NCBI GenBank assembly: GCA_002329285.1
Contig: DCTO01000065.1
Span: forward strand, 1,666 to 14,373
Length of the DNA: 12,708 bases
Direction: 5' to 3'
Source of the DNA: Ruminococcaceae bacterium UBA1438
Lineage (GTDB): Bacteria; Bacillota; Clostridia; Oscillospirales; Acutalibacteraceae
In this document: positions 1 through 6,876 of the stretch, piece by piece
Position numbering within the stretch: the first letter of the stretch is position 1
Layout: each line of letters begins with the position of its first letter
Position numbers and translations under genes: made by a program
Notes under the pieces: model-generated
The model's input: the letters and a program-made list of their open reading frames with translations, nothing else
The model's database searches: none
What the model was told of the DNA's origin: nothing

Positions 1-1
1 A

Positions 2-343
2 GCCCGCCACGAAGCGAAAGGAAACGGTTTCGGATATGAAATCCGAGAGTGGGACGGTATAGCAGGTGCGATAGTATGCGGCGGCATGGGCAGAGAACGA
101 AATCTGCTTATAGATAAGCGTCAAAAGAATTTAACGCCTACAACGCATATCAAAGGCGAAATTAATAAAGAAGGTATCCGAAAGATGACTCCGCGTGAGT
201 GGGCTCGTCTACAAGGCTTTCCCGATACATTCAATCTTCCGCTTGCAGATGTTCATCTGTATAAACAATTCGGAAACAGTGTTACGGTAAATGTTATTGA
301 AGCCATTGCAAAGCAAATTAAGGAGGTACTTGATAATGCCTAA
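2..343 (+). CDS. DNA (cytosine-5-)-methyltransferase, M.HpaII-like, 3' part only
   Basis: This is the C-terminal 113 residues of a C5-cytosine methyltransferase; the reading frame is open to the left edge, so the gene starts outside the window. Visible parts are the end of the target-recognition domain (HEAKGNGFGYEI, GGMGRERNL), motif IX (MTPREWARLQGFPDTF) and motif X (YKQFGNSV). From memory, these stretches match M.HpaII of Haemophilus parainfluenzae almost word for word, including the target-recognition part, so the predicted target is CCGG. The gene would protect host CCGG sites from the endonuclease encoded immediately downstream. Its stop codon overlaps the start of that endonuclease gene (ATG at 336, TAA at 341-343), which implies translational coupling. 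The catalytic motif IV (PCQ) lies upstream and cannot be checked. The ATG at position 86 is internal, not the start. Confidence 0.93.
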   Translation, partial: ARHEAKGNGFGYEIREWDGIAGAIVCGGMGRERNLLIDKRQKNLTPTTHIKGEINKEGIRKMTPREWARLQGFPDTFNLPLADVHLYKQFGNSVTVNVIEAIAKQIKEVLDNA

Positions 344-1427
344 ATTATCCGGTAATAAGGGCGAATGGAGCGAGATATACGCTTTTCTTCGTTTGCTCGA
401 AATTAAGAAATTATATGCGGCGGATGCCGAACTTAATAAAAAAGACGATATGTTTTATAACATTATAAACATTATTCGTACCGAGCCTATCGGCACTCTT
501 GAGTTTAGAATAAACAGAGTTGACGATACAATTTCTGTTGTAAAAACCGATGACAATGATATATTACTCACATTGCCTTGCAGCGAATTCAAAAATGCCG
601 CCGATGTTCTTTATCAAGAAATTATAGGTACGACTGCTTCTGCTTTTGAACTGCCCGATACAGAAGAATTTCTTGATACCCTTAAAATCGGTGTTCTTAA
701 AGCAAAATCAACCGATAAAGCCGATATTCGAATAAAAATTCACGATATAAATACAGGCTATGAAACCGTTCAAGGATTCAGTATAAAATCAAGATTGGGC
801 AGTCCTTCCACTCTTGTTAATGCCGGAAAAACAACAAATTTTATTTTTGAAGTAATCGGTAATATCAATGATGATTTAATGAATGAGTTTAATACCTGTT
901 CAAAGAAATTCAAGGATAAGTTTGATGTGCTAAACTGCAATCAATGTAAAATTAAATACAACTCAATGGAAAACGGAATTTTTGAAAGCAATTTGCAACT
1001 TATTGACGGAGACCTACCAGAAATTTGTGCTTATATGCTTAAAGAGTATTATTCATCCGGGGTCAATACCGTAAAGAATTCTCTTGAATCATTGAGTTTA
1101 CATAATCCTGTCGGATATGATTTATCAAAGGGGCATCCGTTTTACGAATATAAATTCAAAAAATTCCTTGCCGAATGCGCTCTTGGTATGCTTCCGTCAA
1201 AAGTTTGGGACGGTACCGCAGATGCAACGGGAGGCTATATTATAGTAAGAGAAGACGGAGAAGTGTTGTGTTACCATCTGTTTAACCGAAACGAATTCGA
1301 AACATATTTGATAAATAATACAAAATTCGAGACTGCAAGTACATCACGCCACGAATTCGGTTTTATTTACAAAGATAATGGAAGGTATTATCTTAAGCTG
1401 AACTTACAGGTCAGATTCATAAAATGA
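336..1427 (+). CDS. HpaII-family type II restriction endonuclease (predicted CCGG)
   Basis: The 363-residue product matches the HpaII restriction endonuclease family (Pfam RE_HpaII), whose N-terminus characteristically reads GNKGEWSEIY followed by a K-L/I-YAAD segment; here it is SGNKGEWSEIYAFLRLLE then LYAADAELNKK. A second family-like stretch around residues 145-170 contains GFSIKS (K151), LGSPSTL and TNFIFEV. D130 or D137 with S149-I-K151 would fit a PD-(D/E)XK-type active site, but that assignment is tentative. ATG at 336 is chosen over the in-frame ATG at 291 because AGGAGGT at 321-327 is correctly spaced from it and the family N-terminus follows directly. Flanking C5 methyltransferases, one M.HpaII-like, support cleavage of unmethylated CCGG. 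The length is close to that of HpaII itself, and no frameshift is visible. Confidence 0.93.
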   Translation: MPKLSGNKGEWSEIYAFLRLLEIKKLYAADAELNKKDDMFYNIINIIRTEPIGTLEFRINRVDDTISVVKTDDNDILLTLPCSEFKNAADVLYQEIIGTTASAFELPDTEEFLDTLKIGVLKAKSTDKADIRIKIHDINTGYETVQGFSIKSRLGSPSTLVNAGKTTNFIFEVIGNINDDLMNEFNTCSKKFKDKFDVLNCNQCKIKYNSMENGIFESNLQLIDGDLPEICAYMLKEYYSSGVNTVKNSLESLSLHNPVGYDLSKGHPFYEYKFKKFLAECALGMLPSKVWDGTADATGGYIIVREDGEVLCYHLFNRNEFETYLINNTKFETASTSRHEFGFIYKDNGRYYLKLNLQVRFIK

Positions 1428-2368
1428 AAGTTGCTAAGCCAAAAGTATGTAGTTTATTTGCAGGTATCGGCGGAATAGATTTAGCGTTTGCACAAGCGGG
1501 ATTTGAAATTGTTTGGGCAAATGAAATAGATAAAGATGCCTGTAAAACATATCGACATAATTTCCCCGACACGATACTGTCCGAATGCGATATTAGAAAT
1601 ATCAAGGCTTCGTCTACCCCTGATTTCGATATTTTGACTGCCGGCTTTTCGTGTCAATCCTTTTCGGTGTGCGGAAATAAGAAAGGCTTTGAAGATGAGC
1701 GAGGCAATCTGTTCTTTGATATAATGAGATTTGCGGACGAAAGGAAACCGGAAATAATTTTTCTTGAGAATGTTGCAAACCTTACAGAACACGACAACGG
1801 AAAAACATTTAACCGCATTCACAACGAACTGTCGGAAAGGAATTACTACATAAGATACATTATTGCAGATGCGTGTAATTACGGAATACCGCAGCACAGA
1901 ACAAGAACATATATCGTTGCTTTCAAGGATTTTGAGATGTGCAACAAATTCAAATTTCCCGAGGAGCAACCGCTGAAAAAGCATATATTTGATGTTATTG
2001 ACCGCTCAATACGTGCAGACGATAAATTCTATCTTGATGAAAAGTCGGTACAATATAAAAAAATGAAAGCCGCAATTACCGATGAAAATCAAATATACAG
2101 ATTTTCCGATTACGGCATTCAAAAGAGCAAGGACGGAATATCTTTTACGCTTAAAGCAAATATGGGAACATGGTATAACCGTGTGCCTATTATCAAAGAC
2201 AACTTCGGAATTAGGACAATAACACCAAAAGAGTGTCTTTCTTTACAGGGGTTTCCGGCAACTTTCGATTTCCCTGATATACCTATAAAGAGCATGTATA
2301 AACAATGCGGAAATACAGTAGTGGTGCCGGTTGTAAGACGGATTGCAAAAAACATTAAAATGTGCTAA
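1424..2368 (+). CDS. second DNA (cytosine-5-)-methyltransferase
   Basis: This is a complete 314-residue C5-cytosine methyltransferase. Motif I is SLFAGIGGIDLAF (residues 10-22), motif IV is AGFSCQSFS with catalytic Cys77, motif VI is ENV (115-117), motif VIII is QHRTR (157-161), motif IX is RTITPKECLSLQGFP (from R264) and motif X is YKQCGNTV. The target-recognition region between motifs VIII and IX is short (about residues 190-255) and does not resemble that of the M.HpaII-like gene upstream, so its target may differ. The Pro that nearly always precedes the catalytic Cys is Ser76 here. The ATG overlaps the stop of the endonuclease gene in an ATGA arrangement, so the two are translationally coupled. 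It could be a second guard for CCGG, the methylase of a linked system, or an enzyme with weak activity; the sequence alone does not decide. Confidence 0.93.
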   Translation: MKVAKPKVCSLFAGIGGIDLAFAQAGFEIVWANEIDKDACKTYRHNFPDTILSECDIRNIKASSTPDFDILTAGFSCQSFSVCGNKKGFEDERGNLFFDIMRFADERKPEIIFLENVANLTEHDNGKTFNRIHNELSERNYYIRYIIADACNYGIPQHRTRTYIVAFKDFEMCNKFKFPEEQPLKKHIFDVIDRSIRADDKFYLDEKSVQYKKMKAAITDENQIYRFSDYGIQKSKDGISFTLKANMGTWYNRVPIIKDNFGIRTITPKECLSLQGFPATFDFPDIPIKSMYKQCGNTVVVPVVRRIAKNIKMC

Positions 2369-2400
2369 TTTATTCTGATTTAGTGGAGTGGTAAATAATT

Positions 2401-5400
2401 ATGATTAACCAGTCTAATGAAAACATTGAAAAACATATTAAGACCCATACAGAGCGATCTGATGACGATCGAGCAGCCGTCTCTGTTTTGGAATCATTTC
2501 TTCGTTCAAGTGGAAGAATAAATCCGTCATTTTCCACCGATGACAAATGGCCTAATCACGACGGCACCTTTGAATTTGTCCCAAGCCCTGAAATTTCTAG
2601 GCGACCAAAGCAGACCCTTTATGTTCAAATCAAAGGAACGCGCAATTACAGTGAAAAAGATGGAACTATAAAATACTCTTTGAAGGATCTTGCTTTTCCT
2701 GCTTTTATATGCAATAAGGTGTCGTTTGATCCTGGAATTCTATTCGTAGTCCTTAATCCAGTCGATAGAGGCAATGAGAGAGTTTTTTGGAAGTATATGT
2801 CTGTTGACTTTCTTAATTCAATAGACTTTGCTAAAGACAGTACAACAATTAACTTTCAAGCTGAAGAAGAGATTCTAAACAACGATGACAGCGTTCTAAC
2901 ATTTTGTGAACGATTAGAAGAAATTATTGAGCATCATTCATTTGTGAATCAACTGGGACGTCATACCTACTCTGAAAACGAAATAAAGCGTATAATTCGA
3001 GCTTGTGATGAAGAAATTACAGATAGTATTGAACGATTAGATATACTCAACCCAAACAGAGATAATGTATCCAGACGAATATTGACAAGACTTGATGATT
3101 TATGTGTTTCTGCTCTTTTGCTTAATGCTATAAGTGATGGGCATCAGTATCCAAGCGTAGCGTTTGCGTGGGAGCATTCTTTCTTAAACATTGAAACCAA
3201 ATATTTAGGAAATTTCTATCGAGGTCTGCAATACATTGGACGACGAATTCCCGATGATGGCCAGTCAGAAAGACTAATGCTGAAATATTATAACTTTATG
3301 TGGCAAATACGAAAGTCTCTTCATGAAAATTACGGCATTACAGTACTCAATAATTTGGAGAATTTTCTTGCATATACCGGAGCCGATGAACAGGATAAGC
3401 AGTATTATGAGCTTGTTGCAAAAGCATTTAGCACTGCAAAATTTGAACTAGCAAACCGCAGTTCCGCAAGATTTTATGTTCAGAAAAAAATGCCGTTCTA
3501 TATTGGAACTGAAAGATATTTTGAAGTGACGTTACAACAAGCCGGTATTTACGCATCGAAGTTTAACCGCATTACAGTATATACACAGCAAAATATTTCT
3601 ACCAGCTATTCCATACAAATTGAATATGTGCCTGCAACAATTAACCTGTGGGGAATTGATACAGAGATTAAGATCGTTACAGCATGGAAAGTCTCTATTG
3701 ATCCCAGATGCTTAAATAAACTGGGTAGGATACTAAAAATGTCGCTCAAACTTTCGTCTAACTACGGAGAATATGATGCGCTAATGCGCTTTCTTACAGT
3801 AACCGGTATGAACTTTCTGGAAATGATAGATCTTCGTGAAGTGAAGTTTTCTGGCGTTCTTGAAGCAGTTTATCAACATTCCAAAACCAGCTATTTTAAG
3901 GATGTATTGCAGAAGTTGAGAGATAACTATTCTGCAGACTCTAATCTTTTCGGTAGATATACAGTTCGCTATTTATTGTTAAACCTGCGAGAAGAATTGA
4001 TGGAGCGCGTTATGCCTTCACAATTCAGCCCACAATGGAAGTGTGATGATTTGTTTTTGTCGCGCAAATGCCTTCCATTCGAGCGCAATCCGCTAATATC
4101 TGATTTGGCCGGCAGTAAAACAAGCACTGCTAATCAAGCTAAATATTTGGCAAGTGTTGTAGAAAGGAAAAAAACAGAGGATGCTATTCCATACTGGACC
4201 ATTATGAAATACATTCAGGAAACCGGAGAAATATATTGTGATATCGATTCAAAACTTACTAAATCATCAATCCAAAAATATAACGAACAGCTAGACTCTT
4301 GGGAGAAAAGTCAGGGCTATGGAATTTCCGTAAAAGACGATGTGGCGTACATTGATTCTTATGAAAAGTCAACCCTCTTTATTTTGAAGAAGCTTTTGGA
4401 GATGTCGCATATTCCTAATAAAGGGCAAAAAGAGTTTAACGAAAGATATCTAAGAAAAAGTGAGATGGTGTTCTCGGATTTAAAGAAAGAAGCGGCGCTT
4501 AAGTATGCGTTTGTGAGTTCTAGGTTGCTTCTTATTTATGGAGCTGCCGGTACCGGAAAGACAACGCTTATCAATATGATCTCAACAATGATGGCGGGCC
4601 GTCGAAAACTTTTTCTCACCAAAACACATACGGCGTTACAGAACTTAAAAAGAAGAATTGAAAATCCGGGCGTAGATGCAAGCTTTGTGAGTATAGACAG
4701 TTTTACGAAGCGAGTGAATCTTCCAGATTATGATATTATTTTTGTGGATGAATGTAGCACGATTGACAACAGAGTTATGAAAGTATTCCTTGAGAAAATG
4801 CGCCCTGATACATTTCTGGTACTTGCTGGAGATATCTATCAAATTGAGTCTATCGAATTTGGCAATTGGTTTTCATACGCCAAGGATTTAATAAAATCGC
4901 AAGGCGCAAATGTTGAACTCCTAAGCACTTGGCGAACTAAAGACCAGGATCTCATTGAACTATGGAAAGAAGTTCGTAGCAAAGGTCCGCTAATTACAGA
5001 GAAACTTGTGATTGATGGTCCGTTTTCTGAGAATATCGGAGAAAATATATTCAATTGTGAGGTAAAAGATGAGGTAATTCTTTGTTTAAATTATGATGGT
5101 AAATTTGGCTTGAATAATATGAATAGCTATTTTCAGAATGCTAACACGGAGAAAGCTGTTACTTGGAGGGATTGGAAATATAAGGCCGGAGATCCAATAC
5201 TATTCAATGATACAAATAGATTTTCATTACTATACAACAACTTGAAGGGGAGAATCATTCGGATCGACAAAAACAAAGAAAAAATTATATTTACAGTTGA
5301 TATTGCTATTTTTTTAACGGAAAAAGATTGCCAAAATGATGGTCTGGAGTTTGTTGATACAATTGAGGATGGAACACGTATACGATTTGATGTGCTTGCA

Positions 5401-5703
5401 TTTGATGAGGAAATGACAGAAGAAGATCGTGAAAAGACTATAGTGCCGTTTCAACTAGCTTATGCAGTTTCAATTCATAAAGCACAAGGCTTAGAATACA
5501 AATCGGTTAAAGTCGTTATTCCGAGCAGCAACGCAGAGAAAATTACACACGGTATTTTCTATACTGCAATCACTCGTGCAAAAGAAAAATTGAAAATTTA
5601 TTGGAGTTCTGAAACAATGCAGGAAATTGTCGCCGGCTTTTCAGAAGATAATTCAAGGCAGCGTAGCTTAGATATTATCAAAGAAAAGCTTAAACAAATT
5701 TAA
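2401..5703 (+). CDS. DUF4365-type nuclease / SF1 helicase fusion protein
   Basis: The product has 1100 residues. Residues about 18-180 resemble DUF4365: DKWPNHDGTFEFV followed by LYVQIKGT gives D54 and Q76-I-K78, the D...QxK pattern of a PD-(D/E)XK nuclease, with E31 in the preceding helix. Residues 200-690 are mostly helical-looking and not recognised. The C-terminus is an SF1 helicase: Walker A GAAGTGKTT (714-722), Walker B DECS (783-786), motif III GDIYQ (810-814), a WRT motif (W844/R845), SIHKAQGLEYKSV (H1026, K1027, Q1029) and motif VI TAITRAKEK (R1059). This is the RecD/UvrD_C_2 style. The start has GGAG at 2385-2388, 12 nt upstream, and lies 32 nt after the second methylase, consistent with the same transcript. 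A phage-defence role as a DNA-translocating nuclease is inferred from architecture and neighbours; I know no named system with exactly this gene set. Confidence 0.85.
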   Translation: MINQSNENIEKHIKTHTERSDDDRAAVSVLESFLRSSGRINPSFSTDDKWPNHDGTFEFVPSPEISRRPKQTLYVQIKGTRNYSEKDGTIKYSLKDLAFPAFICNKVSFDPGILFVVLNPVDRGNERVFWKYMSVDFLNSIDFAKDSTTINFQAEEEILNNDDSVLTFCERLEEIIEHHSFVNQLGRHTYSENEIKRIIRACDEEITDSIERLDILNPNRDNVSRRILTRLDDLCVSALLLNAISDGHQYPSVAFAWEHSFLNIETKYLGNFYRGLQYIGRRIPDDGQSERLMLKYYNFMWQIRKSLHENYGITVLNNLENFLAYTGADEQDKQYYELVAKAFSTAKFELANRSSARFYVQKKMPFYIGTERYFEVTLQQAGIYASKFNRITVYTQQNISTSYSIQIEYVPATINLWGIDTEIKIVTAWKVSIDPRCLNKLGRILKMSLKLSSNYGEYDALMRFLTVTGMNFLEMIDLREVKFSGVLEAVYQHSKTSYFKDVLQKLRDNYSADSNLFGRYTVRYLLLNLREELMERVMPSQFSPQWKCDDLFLSRKCLPFERNPLISDLAGSKTSTANQAKYLASVVERKKTEDAIPYWTIMKYIQETGEIYCDIDSKLTKSSIQKYNEQLDSWEKSQGYGISVKDDVAYIDSYEKSTLFILKKLLEMSHIPNKGQKEFNERYLRKSEMVFSDLKKEAALKYAFVSSRLLLIYGAAGTGKTTLINMISTMMAGRRKLFLTKTHTALQNLKRRIENPGVDASFVSIDSFTKRVNLPDYDIIFVDECSTIDNRVMKVFLEKMRPDTFLVLAGDIYQIESIEFGNWFSYAKDLIKSQGANVELLSTWRTKDQDLIELWKEVRSKGPLITEKLVIDGPFSENIGENIFNCEVKDEVILCLNYDGKFGLNNMNSYFQNANTEKAVTWRDWKYKAGDPILFNDTNRFSLLYNNLKGRIIRIDKNKEKIIFTVDIAIFLTEKDCQNDGLEFVDTIEDGTRIRFDVLAFDEEMTEEDREKTIVPFQLAYAVSIHKAQGLEYKSVKVVIPSSNAEKITHGIFYTAITRAKEKLKIYWSSETMQEIVAGFSEDNSRQRSLDIIKEKLKQI

Positions 5704-5969
5704 AACGGAAAAACATTTTGGTATCGGGTCTTAGGGCGTCACCCTAACGAGGTATTTGGGAGTGGGCAGTCCAAATACACTGCTCGCTGAAAGCACGAGC
5801 GACAGCACCGTTTTGGACAACCTGTCCATAAATGGTCTGCTCGCTCAGTATGTGCAGAAAGCGGGCAGATTACCGTTTGGCTATCCAACCGGTCTGCTCG
5901 CTAAGACTCTACACACCTTTTTATCTGTGGCAGTTTATACATTCAAAATTAAATATCAAACGAAAAATA
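5704..5969. repeat. gene-free hairpin array with 57-nt period
   Basis: I see no convincing gene here. A TTAGGG-cgtca-CCCTAA hairpin (5731-5747) is followed by three hairpins: GTATTTGG/CCAAATAC (arms 5752-5759 and 5771-5778), ACCGTTTTGGACA/TGTCCATAAATGGT (5807-5836, one mismatch and one bulge) and ACCGTTTGG/CCAACCGGT (5872-5880 and 5885-5893, one mismatch, loop ctat). Each of the three is followed at once, or after 1 nt, by the identical CTGCTCGCT (5780-5788, 5837-5845, 5894-5902), exactly 57 nt apart; the last two share GGTCTGCTCGCT. From memory, hairpins with a neighbouring TGCTCGC occur near relaxase genes of Firmicute integrative elements, so an oriT-like or protein-binding site is possible. 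No relaxase gene is in the window. A structured RNA at the 3' end of the helicase transcript is an alternative. Confidence 0.6.
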
Positions 5970-6010
5970 AGCACGGACAACAGAGTATTCTGCAATCCGT
6001 GCTCAATTTT
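5970..6010. terminator. bidirectional rho-independent terminator
   Basis: The arms AGCACGGA (5970-5977) and TCCGTGCT (5996-6003) pair perfectly, with an inner CAG/CTG pairing. The + strand continues into a T-run (6007-6010), and the complementary strand reads TTATTTTTCG beyond the other arm. It lies between the + strand helicase gene and the end of the minus-strand TnpV-like gene, so it can stop transcription from both sides. Confidence 0.75.
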
Positions 6011-6384
6011 TATGCGTATCCGATGTAGAGTTCATACTGTGTATCGGATAATTTTTCTGCCCATATCCACACCGATGAAAATTCTTCGGTGTTCTTGTAT
6101 CTGCTCAATCTGCTTTCAATATCAGCGCCGATATTTTTGTTGTTTGCATTAGCGGATATAGGGTTATCCCAACATTCGGTGGCTGTTTCATCAAGAGTTA
6201 AGCCTATACTTTGAGCATAATTCTGTGCGTATGAAATCCAATAGGATATTCGATTATGTTGTTTAAGGTACTGTCTGTGACGGTTTGCCCACACGCCGAT
6301 ATGTAGTTCTTTTTGTTCTTTGCCAGTAATGCAAGGCAGTTGATAATCACCTTGATTTTGATAACGCACTTTCGTTTCTTTCAT
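6010..6384 (-). CDS. TnpV-like mobile-element protein (hypothetical)
   Basis: The 124-residue product begins MKETKVRYQNQGDYQLP and contains IGVWANRHRQYLKQH. This resembles the start of TnpV proteins of Firmicute conjugative transposons, which as I recall have a GDY/LP-type start, then IGKYG and R.RYLKEH. The remaining part (about residues 60-124, with CWDNPISAN and VWIWAEKL) does not match anything I can name. TnpV has no established function. ATG at 6384 is preferred over an upstream TTG at 6393 because GGAGGT (complement of 6394-6399) sits 9 nt before the ATG but directly against the TTG. The gene follows the 60-residue gene upstream by 5 nt and ends at the bidirectional terminator, so the two probably form an operon. 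It is best read as cargo or debris of an integrative element. Confidence 0.6.
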   Translation of the reverse strand: MKETKVRYQNQGDYQLPCITGKEQKELHIGVWANRHRQYLKQHNRISYWISYAQNYAQSIGLTLDETATECWDNPISANANNKNIGADIESRLSRYKNTEEFSSVWIWAEKLSDTQYELYIGYA

Positions 6385-6389
6385 GGTAA

Positions 6390-6572
6390 TCAAACCTCCG
6401 TATAAATTATTTTGTATTTCTTTTTCTTTGCTCTAATGACCTTCACAAGAACATCATCAACCCCGTCGGTATTGTTGCTTTGTGCCATTAGTCTGTTTCT
6501 CAGACTATTGAGTGAGCGGATAAGCATACTACGTTCGACATCATCAAGTGCAAGATAAAATGTAGTTTTCAT
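6390..6572 (-). CDS. small conserved-type protein of mobile elements (hypothetical)
   Basis: A 60-residue protein, MKTTFYLALDDVERSMLIRS, then SLNSLRNRLMAQ, a variable N/D-rich turn and VDDVLVKVIRAKKKKYK with a basic end. The pattern of an acidic start, SLN.LRN.L, then DAVD/GVDD.L.KV is, as I recall, common in short uncharacterised proteins of Firmicute integrative elements; no function is known to me. The start at 6572 is well supported by AGGAGG (complement of 6580-6585) 7 nt upstream. The stop lies 5 nt before the start of the TnpV-like gene, so both are likely co-transcribed. No cysteines, signal peptide or membrane segment are visible. Confidence 0.65.
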   Translation of the reverse strand: MKTTFYLALDDVERSMLIRSLNSLRNRLMAQSNNTDGVDDVLVKVIRAKKKKYKIIYTEV

Positions 6573-6613
6573 AATCTTTCCTCCTTTGACTACATTGTAG
6601 CAAAAGGATTTAT

Positions 6614-6619
6614 ATTATA
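6614..6619 (-). promoter_or_regulatory. putative -10 element of the small minus-strand operon
   Basis: The minus strand reads TATAAT, about 42 nt upstream of the start of the 60-residue gene, which fits a leader of about 35 nt. No good -35 hexamer is present at 16-18 nt (ATGCCT or TATGCC), so promoter strength, or dependence on an activator, is unclear. Confidence 0.4.
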
Positions 6620-6641
6620 CGAATGTGCGGATTTTTAGGCA

Positions 6642-6683
6642 TAGAAAAAGACACCAACCTTTCGATTGATGTCTTGATTTCTA
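6642..6683 (-). terminator. orphan minus-strand terminator-like hairpin
   Basis: AAGACACCAA (6648-6657) pairs with TTGATGTCTT (6666-6675), with one position that becomes a G-U wobble when read as minus-strand RNA. Outer TAGAAA (6642-6647) and TTTCTA (6678-6683) extend the pairing around a 2-nt bulge. On the minus strand the stem is followed by TTTTTC, as in a rho-independent terminator. No minus-strand gene lies to its right in the window, so it is a leftover, an insulator for the ctsR promoter region, or the end of an unannotated short RNA. Confidence 0.5.
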
Positions 6684-6773
6684 CCTCTGCAATGCCACGA
6701 ATGTATTAAGTTTTTTATACTTCCTTATCCACCCGTAGCATTATCTTGTAGGTTTTTTGTGTGCAAAAATAAT

Positions 6774-6790
6774 GGTCAAAAAAAGTCAAA
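6774..6790 (+). promoter_or_regulatory. CtsR operator 1
   Basis: GGTCAAA-aaa-AGTCAAA is a perfect match to the CtsR heptad direct repeat (A/GGTCAAA-NAN-A/GGTCAAA). It lies just upstream of the -35 hexamer of the main ctsR promoter. Confidence 0.92.
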
Positions 6791-6796
6791 AAAACT

Positions 6797-6813
6797 CTTG
6801 ACTTTCTTTGACC
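6797..6813 (-). promoter_or_regulatory. CtsR operator 2
   Basis: On the minus strand this reads GGTCAAA-gaa-AGTCAAG, a CtsR heptad repeat with one mismatch in the last base. It overlaps the -35 hexamer and the spacer of the promoter, so bound CtsR would block RNA polymerase directly. Confidence 0.88.
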
Positions 6814-6826
6814 TTTGTGCTAATAT
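6798..6826 (+). promoter_or_regulatory. vegetative promoter of the ctsR operon (P1)
   Basis: TTGACT (-35, 6798-6803) and TAATAT (-10, 6821-6826) are separated by 17 nt. TATAAC at 6824-6829 is an alternative -10 with a longer spacer. The promoter is enclosed by three CtsR operators, the standard layout of a CtsR-repressed, SigA-type class III heat-shock promoter. The leader to ctsR would be about 95 nt. Confidence 0.75.
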
Positions 6827-6836
6827 AACGATAGAA

Positions 6837-6859
6837 AGTCAAGGAAAGTCAAAGTCAAA
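6837..6859 (+). promoter_or_regulatory. CtsR operator 3 with an extra half-site
   Basis: AGTCAAG-gaa-AGTCAAA (6837-6853) matches the heptad repeat with one mismatch and is directly followed by another GTCAAA (6854-6859). It lies at or just after the expected transcription start, where repressor binding would block escape or elongation. Confidence 0.82.
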
Positions 6860-6876
6860 AGTAATGATAATCCGCT

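Noticed and set aside
291..335. Upstream ATG start for the HpaII-like endonuclease
   Set aside because: The extra residues lie inside the methylase gene and are not family-like; AGGAGGT is placed for the ATG at 336.
1481..1984. 167-residue antisense open frame in the second methylase
   Set aside because: No ribosome binding site or recognisable motif; it is complementary to conserved methylase motifs on the other strand.
5780..5902. CRISPR-like repeat array
   Set aside because: Only 9-12 nt are identical between units, the hairpins lie in what would be spacers, there are only three copies, and no cas genes are present.
5756..6028. 90-residue open frame (TTG start) across the hairpin array
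   Set aside because: It has no ribosome binding site, runs through the hairpins and terminator, and its repeated LLA text is a by-product of the 57-nt (19-codon) period.
6684..6773. Possible riboswitch or small gene between the hairpin and the CtsR operators
   Set aside because: The stretch is AT-rich with T-runs; I see no stable conserved fold, start signal or coding pattern.
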